Source: Alterinioella nitratireducens (GTDB lineage: Bacteria > Pseudomonadota > Alphaproteobacteria > Rhodobacterales > Rhodobacteraceae). From it: 64,000 bases of DNA. How positions within the stretch are numbered: the first letter of the stretch is position 1; each line of letters starts with the position of its first letter. Location of the stretch: the NCBI RefSeq assembly GCF_013155465.1, contig NZ_JABJVX010000006.1:62001-126000 (forward strand). The letters are read 5' to 3'. The notes under the pieces are model-generated. The model did no database searches. It was given only the letters and a program-made list of their open reading frames with translations, and was not told where the DNA came from. Below, piece by piece: positions 1 to 9,113 of this stretch. Both the position numbers and the translations under genes were made by a program.

Positions 1-229
1 CCGCCACCATCGCCCGGTCCAGCCTGCGGCGCGGCCGGAAGAGGCCCGGCGTGTCGACAAAGACGATCTGGCTCTCGCCCTCGATCGCAACGCCGCGAAT
101 GCGGGCGCGGGTGGTCTGCACCTTGTGGGTCACGATCGAGACCTTGGCCCCCACCATCCGGTTGAGAAGCGTGGATTTGCCCGCATTGGGCTCACCGATC
201 AGGGCGACAAAGCCCGCGCGTGTGGTCAT
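1..229 (-). CDS. era: GTPase Era, N-terminal part (runs off the window)
   Basis: The reverse strand encodes the first 76 codons of Era, the GTPase that binds the 3' end of 16S rRNA during 30S maturation. The G1/P-loop GEPNAGKST, the switch segment around TTRARIRG and the G3 motif DTPG are all present in order. The start is the ATG at 229; the coding sequence continues beyond base 1. In many bacteria era follows rnc directly, but here an opposite-strand gene (373-1791) lies between the two, so era needs its own promoter or read-through. Identification is by motif and N-terminal sequence; the KH domain is outside the window. Confidence 0.93.
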   Translation of the reverse strand, partial: MTTRAGFVALIGEPNAGKSTLLNRMVGAKVSIVTHKVQTTRARIRGVAIEGESQIVFVDTPGLFRPRRRLDRAMVA

Positions 230-372
230 CCGATCATCCAGTCTTTCAAGGCGTCCGCGGCCATAGCCTATTTCGGGTCCGCTGGCTAGGCGTGGTATCT
301 TTGAACGACACCGGCCCGTCGGCCGACCCATGGATGCCGCAGGTCCCGGCACCCTCGAACCCAGGTTATCCC

Positions 373-1791
373 ATGCCACACGCCCTTCGCCACCTATTCA
401 CCAGCGCCGCCCTGGTCGCGTTCATGGCCCTCGGCTCAACGCTGACGGCCAGCGCCCAATCCGCCGACGACCCCGCGCGCCGGGCGCTGATTGCGCGCGC
501 AACCGAAATGGCGATCGCCATTCAGCATGACGACTACAGGCAGCGGCTCCTGCTTGCCTTCATGCACTCCCTGCCTCGTGCGGGGGCCCAAACCGAGGCC
601 GAAGCCCTCGCCCGGTTGCAACCCGATCCGGAGGTCCGGGCCCGGATGCTGACGGAACTGGCCGGGTCGGCGGCGGGGACCGGTGACGTCACACTCGCAA
701 CGCGTCTCGCCAACGAAGTGGCGGGTCAGTTGGACAGCACAGGCGACCCCGTCGCACATGCTCCGCTCCGCGCCGCTCTCGCCACGGTGTTTGCACAAAT
801 CGGAGCATCCGATCGGGCGCTGAACATGGCACTCGCGATCCCCGGCGCCGAGGCTCGCGTTGAGACCCTGAACGACATGGCCCCCTACCTGGCCGATCCG
901 GACCGGTTCAGGGCCGCCCTGGCCGCGTTGCTGCAACTGCGCGACGACCCGACTCTCACCGCGCCCCTGTCCGTCGAAGGGTTCGTGGTTACGCTGGTGC
1001 AGGCCGGTCAGGTCGACGCGGCGATTGACCTGCTGGGACCACCCGGCAACAGCGAGCCGAGCCTGAATACCGTCATCGCGCTGGCCGAGGCACTCATCGA
1101 ACGCGGCCAGACAGATGCCGCCCTGGACCTGCGGCAGCGTCTCGGCACCGCGTATCTGCGCGATATCGCCACGCTGCGCCTGCTGCCCGCACTGGCCGAG
1201 GCAGGCGAAGGCGATCGCGCCGCGCAGCTGGCGGAGGGCATTATCGCCGAGATGGAAACCGCCGAGATCACGGTGGATACGATCGCAAGACTGCTCTGGC
1301 TGGTCGATGTCCTGCCCCATCTCGGGCTGGAGGCCGCAATGGACGGGTTACAGGCCATCGCGGTTCTGTCCACGGACATGAAACATGCCGGGTTGCTGGC
1401 CGATATCGCCGCCGAAATGGACCTGTTGGGTCGGGAACGGCTGGCGCTTGCCACTTTCAGCACGGCCCTGCGGCTGGCCGCCGAAAGCGACACGCTGGCC
1501 TTGCAGTCGCAAGCATTGGTCACGATCTCACGCGGACTGCGGCGCGCCGGGCGAGACATCACCGCCGATGAATTCCTAGCAAACGCTCTGAGTCTGGCAC
1601 AGCAGTCCCGCCACCCCCTCGGCGACGGTTCGTCACTGGTCTACATTGCGCGCGCCCAGTTCCAGGCCGGCCGACCGTCCGAAGCGCTGGCAACCTTGTC
1701 GGCCGCCCTGACCGCCGCCGAGCAGTATACCAGCCTGGGCCAGTTCGTCATCCTGCGCGACGCACTCCAGGCCCTCGCGGACGCGACCTAA
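373..1791 (+). CDS. Secreted/periplasmic TPR-like helical repeat protein, function unknown
   Basis: A 472-residue protein starting at the ATG at 373. The first ~28 residues form a signal peptide (basic start, hydrophobic core, cleavage near TASAQS), so export is likely. The rest is alanine/leucine-rich and almost entirely helical, with repeated ~35-residue units of the TPR/alpha-solenoid type (for example the stretches around residues 90-130, 190-240 and 400-460) but no catalytic motif. It is encoded against its neighbours and separates rnc from era. The family is not recognised; a scaffold or protein-interaction role is a guess from the fold alone. An upstream in-frame extension to 220 exists but lacks a signal-peptide logic and is rejected as the start. 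Confidence 0.75.
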   Translation: MPHALRHLFTSAALVAFMALGSTLTASAQSADDPARRALIARATEMAIAIQHDDYRQRLLLAFMHSLPRAGAQTEAEALARLQPDPEVRARMLTELAGSAAGTGDVTLATRLANEVAGQLDSTGDPVAHAPLRAALATVFAQIGASDRALNMALAIPGAEARVETLNDMAPYLADPDRFRAALAALLQLRDDPTLTAPLSVEGFVVTLVQAGQVDAAIDLLGPPGNSEPSLNTVIALAEALIERGQTDAALDLRQRLGTAYLRDIATLRLLPALAEAGEGDRAAQLAEGIIAEMETAEITVDTIARLLWLVDVLPHLGLEAAMDGLQAIAVLSTDMKHAGLLADIAAEMDLLGRERLALATFSTALRLAAESDTLALQSQALVTISRGLRRAGRDITADEFLANALSLAQQSRHPLGDGSSLVYIARAQFQAGRPSEALATLSAALTAAEQYTSLGQFVILRDALQALADAT

Positions 1792-1826
1792 TAACCAGCT
1801 TCCTGCAAGCCCCGTCAGCGGCAAAT

Positions 1827-1845
1827 ATCTTCAAGAAGATTTTTC
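1827..1845 (+). terminator. Possible short hairpin with T-run between convergent genes
   Basis: ATCTTC-AA-GAAGAT followed by TTTTT lies 36 bases after the stop of the repeat protein and overlaps the last codons of rnc on the other strand. The stem is only 6 bp, so this is a weak candidate terminator for the rightward gene. Confidence 0.3.
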
Positions 1846-2523
1846 GGCCGCGAGCCGGTCCAGCAGCGCCCGCGCCGCCGCCTGTTCCGCCTGCCGCTTG
1901 GACCGCGCCTCGGACCGTGCCGCCGCGCCCGATTGCATCCGTGCCTCGACCGTGAAGACCGGCGCGTGATCGGGGCCCGAGCGGCCCAGCTCGGCATAGA
2001 CCGGCGGGCTCTCGCCGCGCGCCTGCGCCCATTCCTGCAAGGCTGTCTTGGCGTCGCGCGCGTCGTCCTCGACCTTGGCGATGCGCTCGCCCCAGAGGCG
2101 CAGGATCACCCCGCGCGCGTCCTCATATCCTCCATCGCGATAGACGGCGGCAATCACCGCCTCCATCGCGTCGCCAAGCAGCGCCTCCTTGCGCCGCCCG
2201 CCTGTCTTCATCTCGGATTTGCCCAGCTTCAGCACCGCGCCCAGGTCGATCTGGCGGGCGACATCGGCGCAGGTCTCCTTGCGCACCAGCGCGTTGAAGC
2301 GCGGCGCCAGCCGCCCCTCGGGCGCGGTGGGGTCATGCGCCAGCACGGCCTCGGCCATCACCAGGCCCAACACCCGGTCGCCCAGGAACTCCAGCCGCTG
2401 ATTGTCGGGCCGCGTCTCGGACGACAGCGAGCCATGCGTCAGCGCCCGGATCAGCAATTCAGGGTCTTTGAACCCGTATCCCAACCGGTCGCAAAAGGCG
2501 CGGATATCGGCGGAAAGCTTCAC
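1831..2523 (-). CDS. rnc: Ribonuclease III
   Basis: A 230-residue double-strand-specific endoribonuclease that processes rRNA precursors and structured mRNAs. The RNase III signature [12 protein letters not shown] is at residues 41-52 (metal-ligand positions E45 and D49), the second acidic motif [12 protein letters not shown] follows, and the C-terminal ~70 residues fit a double-stranded RNA-binding domain. Full length for the family. The ATG at 2523 overlaps the stop of lepB (2520) as ATGA, so translation is probably coupled. It is the last gene of the leftward pdxJ-acpS-lepB-rnc run. Confidence 0.95.
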   Translation of the reverse strand: MKLSADIRAFCDRLGYGFKDPELLIRALTHGSLSSETRPDNQRLEFLGDRVLGLVMAEAVLAHDPTAPEGRLAPRFNALVRKETCADVARQIDLGAVLKLGKSEMKTGGRRKEALLGDAMEAVIAAVYRDGGYEDARGVILRLWGERIAKVEDDARDAKTALQEWAQARGESPPVYAELGRSGPDHAPVFTVEARMQSGAAARSEARSKRQAEQAAARALLDRLAAEKSS

Positions 2524-3308
2524 TCCACCGCCCGGAAGAACCGATCGCCGCGCCAGGTCCAGAAATAGACCATGCGTTCGCCCGCCGAGGAGAACATAAT
2601 CCGGTCGGCGCGCCCGATGATGTTCTCGTAAGGCACGAAACCCACCCCGCCCCGCGTGCGCGGCACCCGGCTGTCGGAGGAATTGTCGCGATTGTCGCCC
2701 ATCACGAAATACTGGCCCTCGGGCACGACAAAGACGGCGGTGTTGTCGTTCTGCAGGCCATCGCCCGCATTCAGCACCGAATGCTCCACTCCGCCGGGCA
2801 GGGTCTCGGTAAAGCGCTCATGCTCACATTCGCCGCCAAGCCCCACGGGCCGGTTGGAACAAAGCGGCAGATTGCGCTGCGGACCCTGGTAATCGTAGAC
2901 CTCGACGAAGGGTTCCTCGGGCTCCAGCGTCGCCGCCTGGCCATTGACGTAGAGCACGCCGTTGCGCATCTGGATGGAATCGCCCGGCAGGCCCACGACG
3001 CGCTTGATGAAGTCGGTGTTCTGGGTGGGGTGGCGGAACACGATCACGTCGCCGCGTTCGGGCTCGGCGCCCCAGATGCGGCCCGAGAAGGGGCACATCG
3101 CGAAGGGGCAGGAATAGCGCGAATAGCCATAGGCCATCTTGTTGACGAAGAGGAAATCGCCGATCAGCAGCGTGTCCTTCATCGAGCCCGACGGGATCCA
3201 GAAGGGTTGAAAGAAAAGCGTGCGGAACACCCCCGCGATCAGAAGCGCATAGACCACCGTTTTCACGGTTTCCCAGATGCCGTCCTTCTTCTTGGCTGCT
3301 GCTGCCAT
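2520..3308 (-). CDS. lepB: Signal peptidase I
   Basis: A 262-residue membrane-bound serine peptidase that removes signal peptides from exported proteins. One membrane segment lies at about residues 16-34. The catalytic serine S42 sits in [10 protein letters not shown] and the general-base lysine K102 in [11 protein letters not shown]; the third conserved box [12 protein letters not shown] is near the C-terminus. It lies between acpS (50-base gap) and rnc (4-base overlap) in a leftward operon, an arrangement common in alphaproteobacteria. Confidence 0.95.
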   Translation of the reverse strand: MAAAAKKKDGIWETVKTVVYALLIAGVFRTLFFQPFWIPSGSMKDTLLIGDFLFVNKMAYGYSRYSCPFAMCPFSGRIWGAEPERGDVIVFRHPTQNTDFIKRVVGLPGDSIQMRNGVLYVNGQAATLEPEEPFVEVYDYQGPQRNLPLCSNRPVGLGGECEHERFTETLPGGVEHSVLNAGDGLQNDNTAVFVVPEGQYFVMGDNRDNSSDSRVPRTRGGVGFVPYENIIGRADRIMFSSAGERMVYFWTWRGDRFFRAVE

Positions 3309-3368
3309 GTCATCCTGCCTTTATCATGCGCCTTGAGGGGTTCGACATGCTACCTGCCGCGCGCGGAG

Positions 3369-3818
3369 TCAAGCGAGCGACCGGCCCGGAGGCGTCGGCG
3401 GCAGCGGCTGCCACCCCGTCCCCTCGGGCATGGCGTAGATCACCACGAAGGCCTGCGCCCAGGGGTGGTCATCGGTCAGGCTGACATGGATCACGGCCTC
3501 CATCCCCTCGGGCGTCATCTCGGCCAGCCTCTCGCGCGCCCACCCCGTCACATTCATGACCGGCTGGCCGGTGCGCAGATTGGTCACGGCCATGTCCTTC
3601 CAGGCGATTCCCATCCGCAGCCCGGTGCCAAGCGCCTTGGAGCACGCCTCCTTCGCCGCCCATCGCTTGGCATAGCTGGCGGCGGGGGCCTGCGTGCGCG
3701 CGGCGCGGGCCTGTTCGCGGTCGGTAAAGACGCGGTTGCGAAAGCGGTCGCCGAAACGCGCCAGAGTGCCCTCGATGCGCTCGATATTGGCCAGGTCGGT
3801 GCCGATGCCCAGGATCAT
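3369..3818 (-). CDS. acpS: Holo-[acyl-carrier-protein] synthase
   Basis: A 149-residue enzyme that transfers the 4'-phosphopantetheine arm of CoA onto acyl carrier protein. The N-terminus MILGIGTDL carries the metal-binding aspartate D8, and [15 protein letters not shown] carries the conserved glutamate/lysine helix. Slightly longer than the ~125-residue E. coli protein because of a C-terminal tail. Its ATG (3818) overlaps the stop of the upstream secreted-protein gene (ATGA), suggesting co-translation with the pdxJ cluster. Confidence 0.94.
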   Translation of the reverse strand: MILGIGTDLANIERIEGTLARFGDRFRNRVFTDREQARAARTQAPAASYAKRWAAKEACSKALGTGLRMGIAWKDMAVTNLRTGQPVMNVTGWARERLAEMTPEGMEAVIHVSLTDDHPWAQAFVVIYAMPEGTGWQPLPPTPPGRSLA

Positions 3819-4306
3819 TTCGTTCCCGCCGGAGCAAGAAGCGGTTCGAGCGTATCGGTCACGACCGCGCTTGCCGTGACAGTGCCCGCCGCCTGATTGA
3901 CGGTCAGGCTCAGCTCCACCAGACGAAAATCCGTCCCGTCGAACACCTGTGCCGGAAGCGTAACGACCAACCCGACCGACGGATCATACTCCGCCGTGAC
4001 ACGGTCCATCCACAGGCCCGCATAGCCGAGGGTGCCCCGCGACGAGATCAGCGTGCAGGCGGGGAAAGGCTCATCGCCTGCCGGATGCGTCACCATCAGG
4101 TGAAACGCCGCCGCCGCCGGTTCCCCCACATCCAGCGCGATCAGCCGGATATCGCCGTTGGCAAAATGGCGGATGGTTTCCTCATAGGGCGGGTAGATGT
4201 TGCGGGCATTGGCCTCGAAGGTGTCGCAATCACGGGTGGATTGCGCGCTGGCGGGCGCTGCCGTGAGGGCCGTGCAAAGGCCAAGAACCAGAGCAAGGTT
4301 TTTCAT
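3815..4306 (-). CDS. Small secreted protein, paralogue of the next gene upstream
   Basis: A 163-residue protein of unknown function with a clear signal peptide ([23 protein letters not shown]). The inner ATG at 4306 is chosen over one at 4321 because the purine-rich GGAAGGTGG lies just before it. The mature part shares an obvious pattern with the product of 4345-4845: CD near the N-terminus, YxPYEETIRxFAxGxIRxxALD, a FHLMVT strand, a second cysteine in CTLIS and VVTLPAQVF. The two are tandem duplicates. Two conserved cysteines could form a disulfide in the periplasm (inference). It overlaps acpS by 4 bases. Confidence 0.75.
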   Translation of the reverse strand: MKNLALVLGLCTALTAAPASAQSTRDCDTFEANARNIYPPYEETIRHFANGDIRLIALDVGEPAAAAFHLMVTHPAGDEPFPACTLISSRGTLGYAGLWMDRVTAEYDPSVGLVVTLPAQVFDGTDFRLVELSLTVNQAAGTVTASAVVTDTLEPLLAPAGTK

Positions 4307-4344
4307 TCGACCACCTTCCATCGTGCCACGCGTCCCGGCGCGGC

Positions 4345-4845
4345 CTATTTCGTCTCTTCCCTGTCCGGCGCTGCCGGATCCACAGGGGCCTCATAGGCGG
4401 CCTGAACCGTGCCCGCGCCCGGATCGACGCCCAGGTAAAGCGTGCGTGCGACCAGCATATCGCCGCCAAGAACCTCGTCGACCGGCAGGTTGATCACCGT
4501 GATCCCTGCATCTTCCGACGCCGCGATCTCGCCCGTCCGCATCCCGAAGAACCCCTCGCCCTCGCGCGCCGAGACCAGGGCGCAGTCCGTCACCGCGCCA
4601 TCCTCGCGCCGGATCGTGACCATCAAGTGATAGGCGCCCCGGTTCATCATGCCCGAGCCGCGCGCGTCCGGCCCTTCGTCCAGCGCCGTGACACGGATCG
4701 CGCCGCCTGCAAAATCGCGGATCGTCGCCTCGAACGGCGCATAGACATGCTGCGCCCCCGCCGCAGGGCCATCGCAATCGCCCACCACCTGCGCCGCCGC
4801 CGGACCAGCGGCGAGGAGCACCGCGAGGAGCAGCGCCGCCTTCAC
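4345..4845 (-). CDS. Small secreted protein, paralogue of the downstream gene
   Basis: A 166-residue protein with a signal peptide ending near PAAAQV. It shares with its neighbour (3815-4306) the CD, YAPFEATIRDFAGGAIRVTALDEG, YHLMVTI, CALVS and VINLPVDEV positions, so the pair arose by duplication. No enzyme motif is seen. The ATG at 4845 overlaps the pdxJ stop at 4842 by 4 bases; the gap to the next gene is 38 bases. The setting between pdxJ and acpS suggests cotranscription but gives no functional clue. Confidence 0.75.
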   Translation of the reverse strand: MKAALLLAVLLAAGPAAAQVVGDCDGPAAGAQHVYAPFEATIRDFAGGAIRVTALDEGPDARGSGMMNRGAYHLMVTIRREDGAVTDCALVSAREGEGFFGMRTGEIAASEDAGITVINLPVDEVLGGDMLVARTLYLGVDPGAGTVQAAYEAPVDPAAPDREETK

Positions 4846-5585
4846 GCCCGCGCCTCTGCGATGATGCGCTGCATTTCCGTCATCGCGGGGGCAAGCCCCC
4901 GGAAGATCGCCTCGCCGATCAGGAAATGCCCGATATTGAGCTCCCGCACCTCGGGAAACGCCGCGACCGGCGCGACCGTGTCATAGGTCAGCCCGTGACC
5001 GGCATGGACCTCTAGGCCCAGGGAATGGGCGAAAGCGGACATCTCGCGCAGGGCCTGCAATTCGCGGTTCCGGTCGTCCAGCCGCCCCTCGTGATGGGCG
5101 TCGCAATAGGCGCCGGTATGCAGTTCGATCACCTCCGCGCCGATCCGGTGGGCGGCCTCGATCTGGGCGCGCGCGGCGGCGATGAAGATGGACACCCGGC
5201 AACCGGCCTCGCGCAGGGGCGCGATGAAATGCGCCAGCCTGTTTTCCTCGCGCGCGACCTCCAACCCCCCCTCGGTCGTCCGCTCCTCGCGCTTTTCCGG
5301 CACGATGCAGACGGCGTGCGGCCTGTGGCGCAGGGCAATCGCCTGCATCTCTTCGGTGGCGGCCATCTCGAAATTCAGCGGCACCCGCAGCGCCGAGATC
5401 AGCCGGTCGATATCCTCGTCCGAGATATGGCGCCGGTCCTCGCGCAGATGCGCGGTGATGCCGTCGGCCCCGGCCTCCTCGGCCAGAAGCGCGGCGCGCA
5501 CCGGGTCGGGCGTGTCCCCGCCACGCGCGTTGCGCACTGTGGCGACATGGTCGATATTCACCCCGAGCCGGGGAAGTTGGGTCAT
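4842..5585 (-). CDS. pdxJ: Pyridoxine 5'-phosphate synthase
   Basis: A 247-residue TIM-barrel enzyme that condenses 1-deoxyxylulose 5-phosphate with 3-amino-2-oxopropyl phosphate in the DXP-dependent vitamin B6 pathway. The N-terminus LGVNIDHVATVRNARGG is the family hallmark, and HLREDRRHISDEDI, FEMAATEEM and VHAGHGLTYDTV follow in the expected order. The start ATG at 5585 is preceded by GGGAG. It heads the pdxJ-(two secreted proteins)-acpS-lepB-rnc run, 16 bases after the DUF2062 gene. Confidence 0.95.
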   Translation of the reverse strand: MTQLPRLGVNIDHVATVRNARGGDTPDPVRAALLAEEAGADGITAHLREDRRHISDEDIDRLISALRVPLNFEMAATEEMQAIALRHRPHAVCIVPEKREERTTEGGLEVAREENRLAHFIAPLREAGCRVSIFIAAARAQIEAAHRIGAEVIELHTGAYCDAHHEGRLDDRNRELQALREMSAFAHSLGLEVHAGHGLTYDTVAPVAAFPEVRELNIGHFLIGEAIFRGLAPAMTEMQRIIAEARA

Positions 5586-5601
5586 GAAGCACGCTCCCTT
5601 T

Positions 5602-6276
5602 TCATGACGGGGGGCGCGCGTCGCCCCCCCGTTCCGCCTGCGCCTGCGCCTGCGCCTGCGCCTTGAGTTTCTCTACCTTCGCGCGCAGCTTGGCAATACG
5701 GCGCTGCTGATAGGCCCGGATCACCGGCACCGACAGGTAGTAGCAGATCAGCCCGCTGATGATGCCGGGGATGATCGAGCCGATCATGAAGGGGAAGAAC
5801 ACCGCGTCGTAGAAGGCGTATAATTCGTCCCAATTCGCCTCGCCGCCGACAAAGATCGTCAGGACGTTGTGTTGCAGATCGCTCCACGCGCCCGCAAAGG
5901 CCTGGCCCAAACCCTGCCCGATCCGGCCCCCGGTGCCCGGCCCCCCCAGCAGGAAATGCCCCGTTTCGAGCGAGATCAGTGCGATCGGCACATAGGTCAG
6001 CGGGTTGCCGATGAAGGTGGACAGGAGGGCCGCCAGGATATTGCCGCGCATCAGGCGGGCCAGGATCGCGGCCAGGACGAAATGCAGGCCGTAGAAGGGC
6101 GTGAACACGACGAAGGCCCCGGCAAAGACCCCCCGCGCGATGCTTTCGGGCGTGCCCGGAAGGCGGTGCAGCCGGTGGCGGATATAGCGGATCGCCCGTC
6201 CCCACCCGCCGCGCGGGTAGACCCAATGCTTGAGCACCTCCGGCAAGGGGCGTGCGTCTCGGCGTTTGAACACCAT
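5602..6276 (-). CDS. DUF2062 membrane protein
   Basis: A 224-residue protein of the DUF2062 family: a conserved GVFAGAFVVFTPFYGLHFVLAAILA helix near residue 55, FIGNPLTYVP near residue 90 and a C-terminal IIPGIISGLICYYL segment, giving three or four membrane helices. The function of the family is not established. The ATG at 6276 is preferred because GGAGGG lies directly upstream; an in-frame TTG at 6294 would leave no ribosome site. The C-terminus is a coiled coil ending in a repetitive QAQAQAQA stretch encoded by four CGCCTG units (5635-5658). Confidence 0.85.
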   Translation of the reverse strand: MVFKRRDARPLPEVLKHWVYPRGGWGRAIRYIRHRLHRLPGTPESIARGVFAGAFVVFTPFYGLHFVLAAILARLMRGNILAALLSTFIGNPLTYVPIALISLETGHFLLGGPGTGGRIGQGLGQAFAGAWSDLQHNVLTIFVGGEANWDELYAFYDAVFFPFMIGSIIPGIISGLICYYLSVPVIRAYQQRRIAKLRAKVEKLKAQAQAQAQAERGGDARPPS

Positions 6277-6312
6277 GGGGTGTCCGCCCTCCAAATCCTC
6301 TTGGCCCGCCTG

Positions 6313-8433
6313 TCAGGGGCGCCGGTCCAGATCCCGGAACCGCTCCAGCGTGGCAACATCACTATCGGCCTCGACGGCCATCATCACGGCGAACAGGTGT
6401 TCGGCGTCCCGCACCTCTATATCGACAAGCAGGCGGAAAAAGTCCGGTTTTCTGTCAATGAAGTGCAGGTCCGAGATATTGGCGTTCTGCTCGCCGATCA
6501 ATGTGCAGATACGTCCCAGCACACCCTTATCATTGCTCATGGTGATATTGATCGTGACATTATGCACTGCGGCATGGCGGCCTTCGGTCCAGTGCACGTC
6601 GATCCAGTCATCGGCCATCGCGTCCAGATCGGCCAGCGCGGGGCAATCGATGGCATGCAGGATCGGCCCGCGCCCCTTGTAGGGAACGCCGACGATGCGT
6701 TCGCCGGGCACCGGCTGGCAGCATTGCGCACGGTTGACCTCGGCCCCGCCCGGCAGGCCGATGACGGCGCGTTTCACGCCCTCCTCCTCGTCGCGGGCGC
6801 GCACCAGTTCGGGGTAGAGCGTGGCGACAACCTCGCGCGCGGAAATCTCGGTCGCCCCGATCCGCGCCAGAAGCTCGTCGCCATCGGGCAGGCTCATCGT
6901 CCGGGCCGCGGTCTTCAGCGCCTTCTCGGTGGCCTTCTTGCCGACATGCTCGAACGCCACGCGCGCCAGTTCCTGCCCCAGGCGAATATAGCGCCCCCGG
7001 TCCTCTTCGCGCAGCAGGCGCCGGATCGCGGCCTTGGCGCGGCCTGTGGCGACAATGTCGATCCAGGTGGCCTGCGGGCTCTGCCCCTCGGCGGTGATGA
7101 TCTCGACCGACTGGCCGTTCTTCAGCCGGGTCCAGAGCGGCACGCGGATGCCATCGACCTTGGCACCCACGCAGCTATGGCCGATGCGGGTGTGGATCGC
7201 ATAGGCGAAATCCAGCGGCGTCGCGCCCTTGGGCAGCTTGACCACATCGCCCTTGGGGGTGAAGCAGAAGACCTGGTCGGCATACATCTCCATCTTGACG
7301 TGTTCGAGGAACTCGTCGTGATCCTCGGCCATCTCGAAGCGTTCGCTGAGGCTGGCCAGCCATTTCGCCGGATCGACCGCAAACGGGTTCACCGCCCGCA
7401 CGCCATCCTTGTAGGACCAATGCGCCGCGACGCCGCTTTCGGCGACCTCGTGCATCTGGCGGGTGCGGATCTGCACCTCGACCCGCTTGCCGTCGCGCCC
7501 CGACACCGTGGTGTGGATCGAGCGGTAGCCGTTGGTCTTGGGCTGGCTGATATAGTCCTTGAACCGCCCCGGCACCGAGCGCCAGCGCTGGTGGATCGCG
7601 CCAAGCACGCGGTAGCAATCATCCTCGGTATCGGTGATGACGCGGAATCCGTAGATGTCCGAAAGGCGCGAGAACGCCATCTCCTTCTGCTGCATCTTGC
7701 GCCAGATCGAGAACGGCTTTTTCGCGCGGCCAAAGACCTGGCCGGTGACGCCGTGTTTCTCCATCACCGCCTCGATATCGTCGGTGATCTTGGGGATCAC
7801 ATCGCCCGATTCCTTCTGCAGCACCACGAACCGGCGCATGATCGACTTGCGCGCATCGGGGTTGAGCACGGAAAACGCCAGGTCCTCCAGCTCGTCCCGC
7901 ATCCACTGCATCCCCATGCGGCCCGCCAGCGGCGCATAGATATCCATCGTCTCATGCGCCTTCTGGGCCTGCTTGTCCTGGCGCATGTGCCGGATGGTGC
8001 GCATGTTGTGCAGCCGGTCGGCCAGCTTGACCAGGATCACCCGCAGATCCTTGGACATCGCCATGAAGAGCTTGCGGAAATTCTCGGCCTGCTTGGTCTC
8101 GCGGCTGCTGAGTTCCAGGTTGGTCAGCTTGGTGACGCCATCGACCAGTTCCGCCACGTCATGGCCAAAGAGCTTTTCGACCTCGGAATAGGTGCCCTTG
8201 GTATCCTCGATCGTGTCATGCAGCAGGGCCGTGGCAATGGTCGCGTCATCCAGCCGCTGTTCGGTCAGGATCGCGGCCACCGCGACGGGATGCGTGAAAT
8301 AGGGCTCGCCCGAGGCGCGGGTCTGGCCCTCATGCATCCTGTCGGCATAGGCATAGGCCCCGCGCAGCAGGGCCTCGTTGCATTTCGGGTTGTAGTTGCG
8401 CACCAGGCTCAGCAGGTCGTCGACATCAATCAT
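6313..8433 (-). CDS. Bifunctional (p)ppGpp synthetase/hydrolase (Rel/SpoT)
   Basis: A 706-residue stringent-response enzyme that makes and degrades (p)ppGpp. The HD hydrolase domain is intact (H48 in FTHPV, HDTIED at 72-77). The synthetase domain follows, with RAKKPFSIWRKMQ, LSDIYGFRVI and NGYRSIHTTV. A TGS domain (VFCFTPKGDVVKLPKGATPLDFAY) and a C-terminal ACT domain complete the usual order. Because both catalytic domains look intact this should be the single Rel enzyme typical of alphaproteobacteria. It lies 26 bases downstream of rpoZ, a conserved pairing. Confidence 0.94.
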   Translation of the reverse strand: MIDVDDLLSLVRNYNPKCNEALLRGAYAYADRMHEGQTRASGEPYFTHPVAVAAILTEQRLDDATIATALLHDTIEDTKGTYSEVEKLFGHDVAELVDGVTKLTNLELSSRETKQAENFRKLFMAMSKDLRVILVKLADRLHNMRTIRHMRQDKQAQKAHETMDIYAPLAGRMGMQWMRDELEDLAFSVLNPDARKSIMRRFVVLQKESGDVIPKITDDIEAVMEKHGVTGQVFGRAKKPFSIWRKMQQKEMAFSRLSDIYGFRVITDTEDDCYRVLGAIHQRWRSVPGRFKDYISQPKTNGYRSIHTTVSGRDGKRVEVQIRTRQMHEVAESGVAAHWSYKDGVRAVNPFAVDPAKWLASLSERFEMAEDHDEFLEHVKMEMYADQVFCFTPKGDVVKLPKGATPLDFAYAIHTRIGHSCVGAKVDGIRVPLWTRLKNGQSVEIITAEGQSPQATWIDIVATGRAKAAIRRLLREEDRGRYIRLGQELARVAFEHVGKKATEKALKTAARTMSLPDGDELLARIGATEISAREVVATLYPELVRARDEEEGVKRAVIGLPGGAEVNRAQCCQPVPGERIVGVPYKGRGPILHAIDCPALADLDAMADDWIDVHWTEGRHAAVHNVTINITMSNDKGVLGRICTLIGEQNANISDLHFIDRKPDFFRLLVDIEVRDAEHLFAVMMAVEADSDVATLERFRDLDRRP

Positions 8434-8459
8434 GACGGGCCTGCCCCCGGTTCAGAGGC

Positions 8460-8813
8460 TCAACGCTGGCCTTGCGCTTCCATCAGCTGGCGCAGCATCT
8501 GCTCTTCGGACATGTCGTCCTTGACCGGACGGTCGGCCTCGACGCCCTGCAAAAGCGCCATCGCATCCTCTTCCGGCTCATCGACCTCGATCTGGGTCTG
8601 GTTCGATTCGATCAGGCGTTCGCGCAGGTCATCGGCCTGCTGCGTTTCCTCGGCGATCTCGCGCAGGGAGACGACGGGGTTCTTGTCATTGTCGCGGTCC
8701 ACGGTCAGGGGCGAGCCTGCCGAGATCTCGCGCGCGCGATGGGCGGCGAGCATCACCAGTTCGAACCGGTTCGGAACCTTGTCAACGCAATCTTCAACCG
8801 TCACGCGGGCCAT
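8460..8813 (-). CDS. rpoZ: DNA-directed RNA polymerase omega subunit
   Basis: A 117-residue omega subunit: [30 protein letters not shown] is not quoted in full here but begins MARVTVEDC and contains the NRFELV and AAHRAREI motifs used to bind beta prime. The ATG at 8813 is chosen because the recognisable N-terminus begins there; an in-frame ATG at 8873 would add unrelated residues. The acidic C-terminal tail is longer than in E. coli, as in other Rhodobacterales. It is followed closely by the rel gene. Confidence 0.93.
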   Translation of the reverse strand: MARVTVEDCVDKVPNRFELVMLAAHRAREISAGSPLTVDRDNDKNPVVSLREIAEETQQADDLRERLIESNQTQIEVDEPEEDAMALLQGVEADRPVKDDMSEEQMLRQLMEAQGQR

Positions 8814-8857
8814 ATGATATCTCCGAGGTTTGGATGCTTCCAGAAACGCAAGCCCTG

Positions 8858-8886
8858 TATCTATCCACCGCAAAGGGGATTGACAA
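8858..8886 (-). promoter_or_regulatory. Candidate sigma-70 promoter for rpoZ-rel
   Basis: On the reverse strand TTGTCA (8886-8881), 17 bases, then TAGATA (8863-8858). It would start transcription about 35-40 bases upstream of the rpoZ ATG. By-eye consensus match only. Confidence 0.5.
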
Positions 8887-9085
8887 GGCCCTTCCTGCCC
8901 CGAAAGCGGTGCGGCGATCCGCGAAAATTCGCCGCAATTGCGGGGCGTGCACCGGCGCCGTCGCCCGGCCTTGTCGTCGCTTAAGTCATGCCTGTGGCGG
9001 GGTTTTCCGGAAATCTTGCCATCGCAGCCGAATTTGACGCTACGGCAATCAGCGGATTTTGATCAGATTTCTCCGGGCCGGGGCG

Positions 9086-9113
9086 TTGCAAACTGACTTC
9101 GAGACCTTATTAT
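9086..9113 (+). promoter_or_regulatory. Candidate sigma-70 promoter for the NYN-domain gene
   Basis: TTGCAA (9086-9091), 16 bases, TATTAT (9108-9113), giving a predicted leader of about 85 bases before the ATG at 9205. This is one of the better -10 matches in the window. Confidence 0.5.

Noticed and set aside
436-1320. 294-codon leftward frame opposite the exported repeat protein
   Set aside because: The rightward frame has a signal peptide and regular helical repeats; the leftward product is unstructured and lacks a start signal.
5635-5658. CGCCTG hexamer repeat, considered as a CRISPR-like or regulatory repeat
   Set aside because: Only four perfect 6-base units inside the DUF2062 coding end, encoding a QA repeat; no spacers.
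5869-8817. 982-codon open frame antisense to the rel and DUF2062 genes
   Set aside because: It is the mirror of a GC-rich coding strand; the product is histidine/arginine/glycine-rich with no family features, while the opposite strand encodes an unmistakable Rel enzyme.
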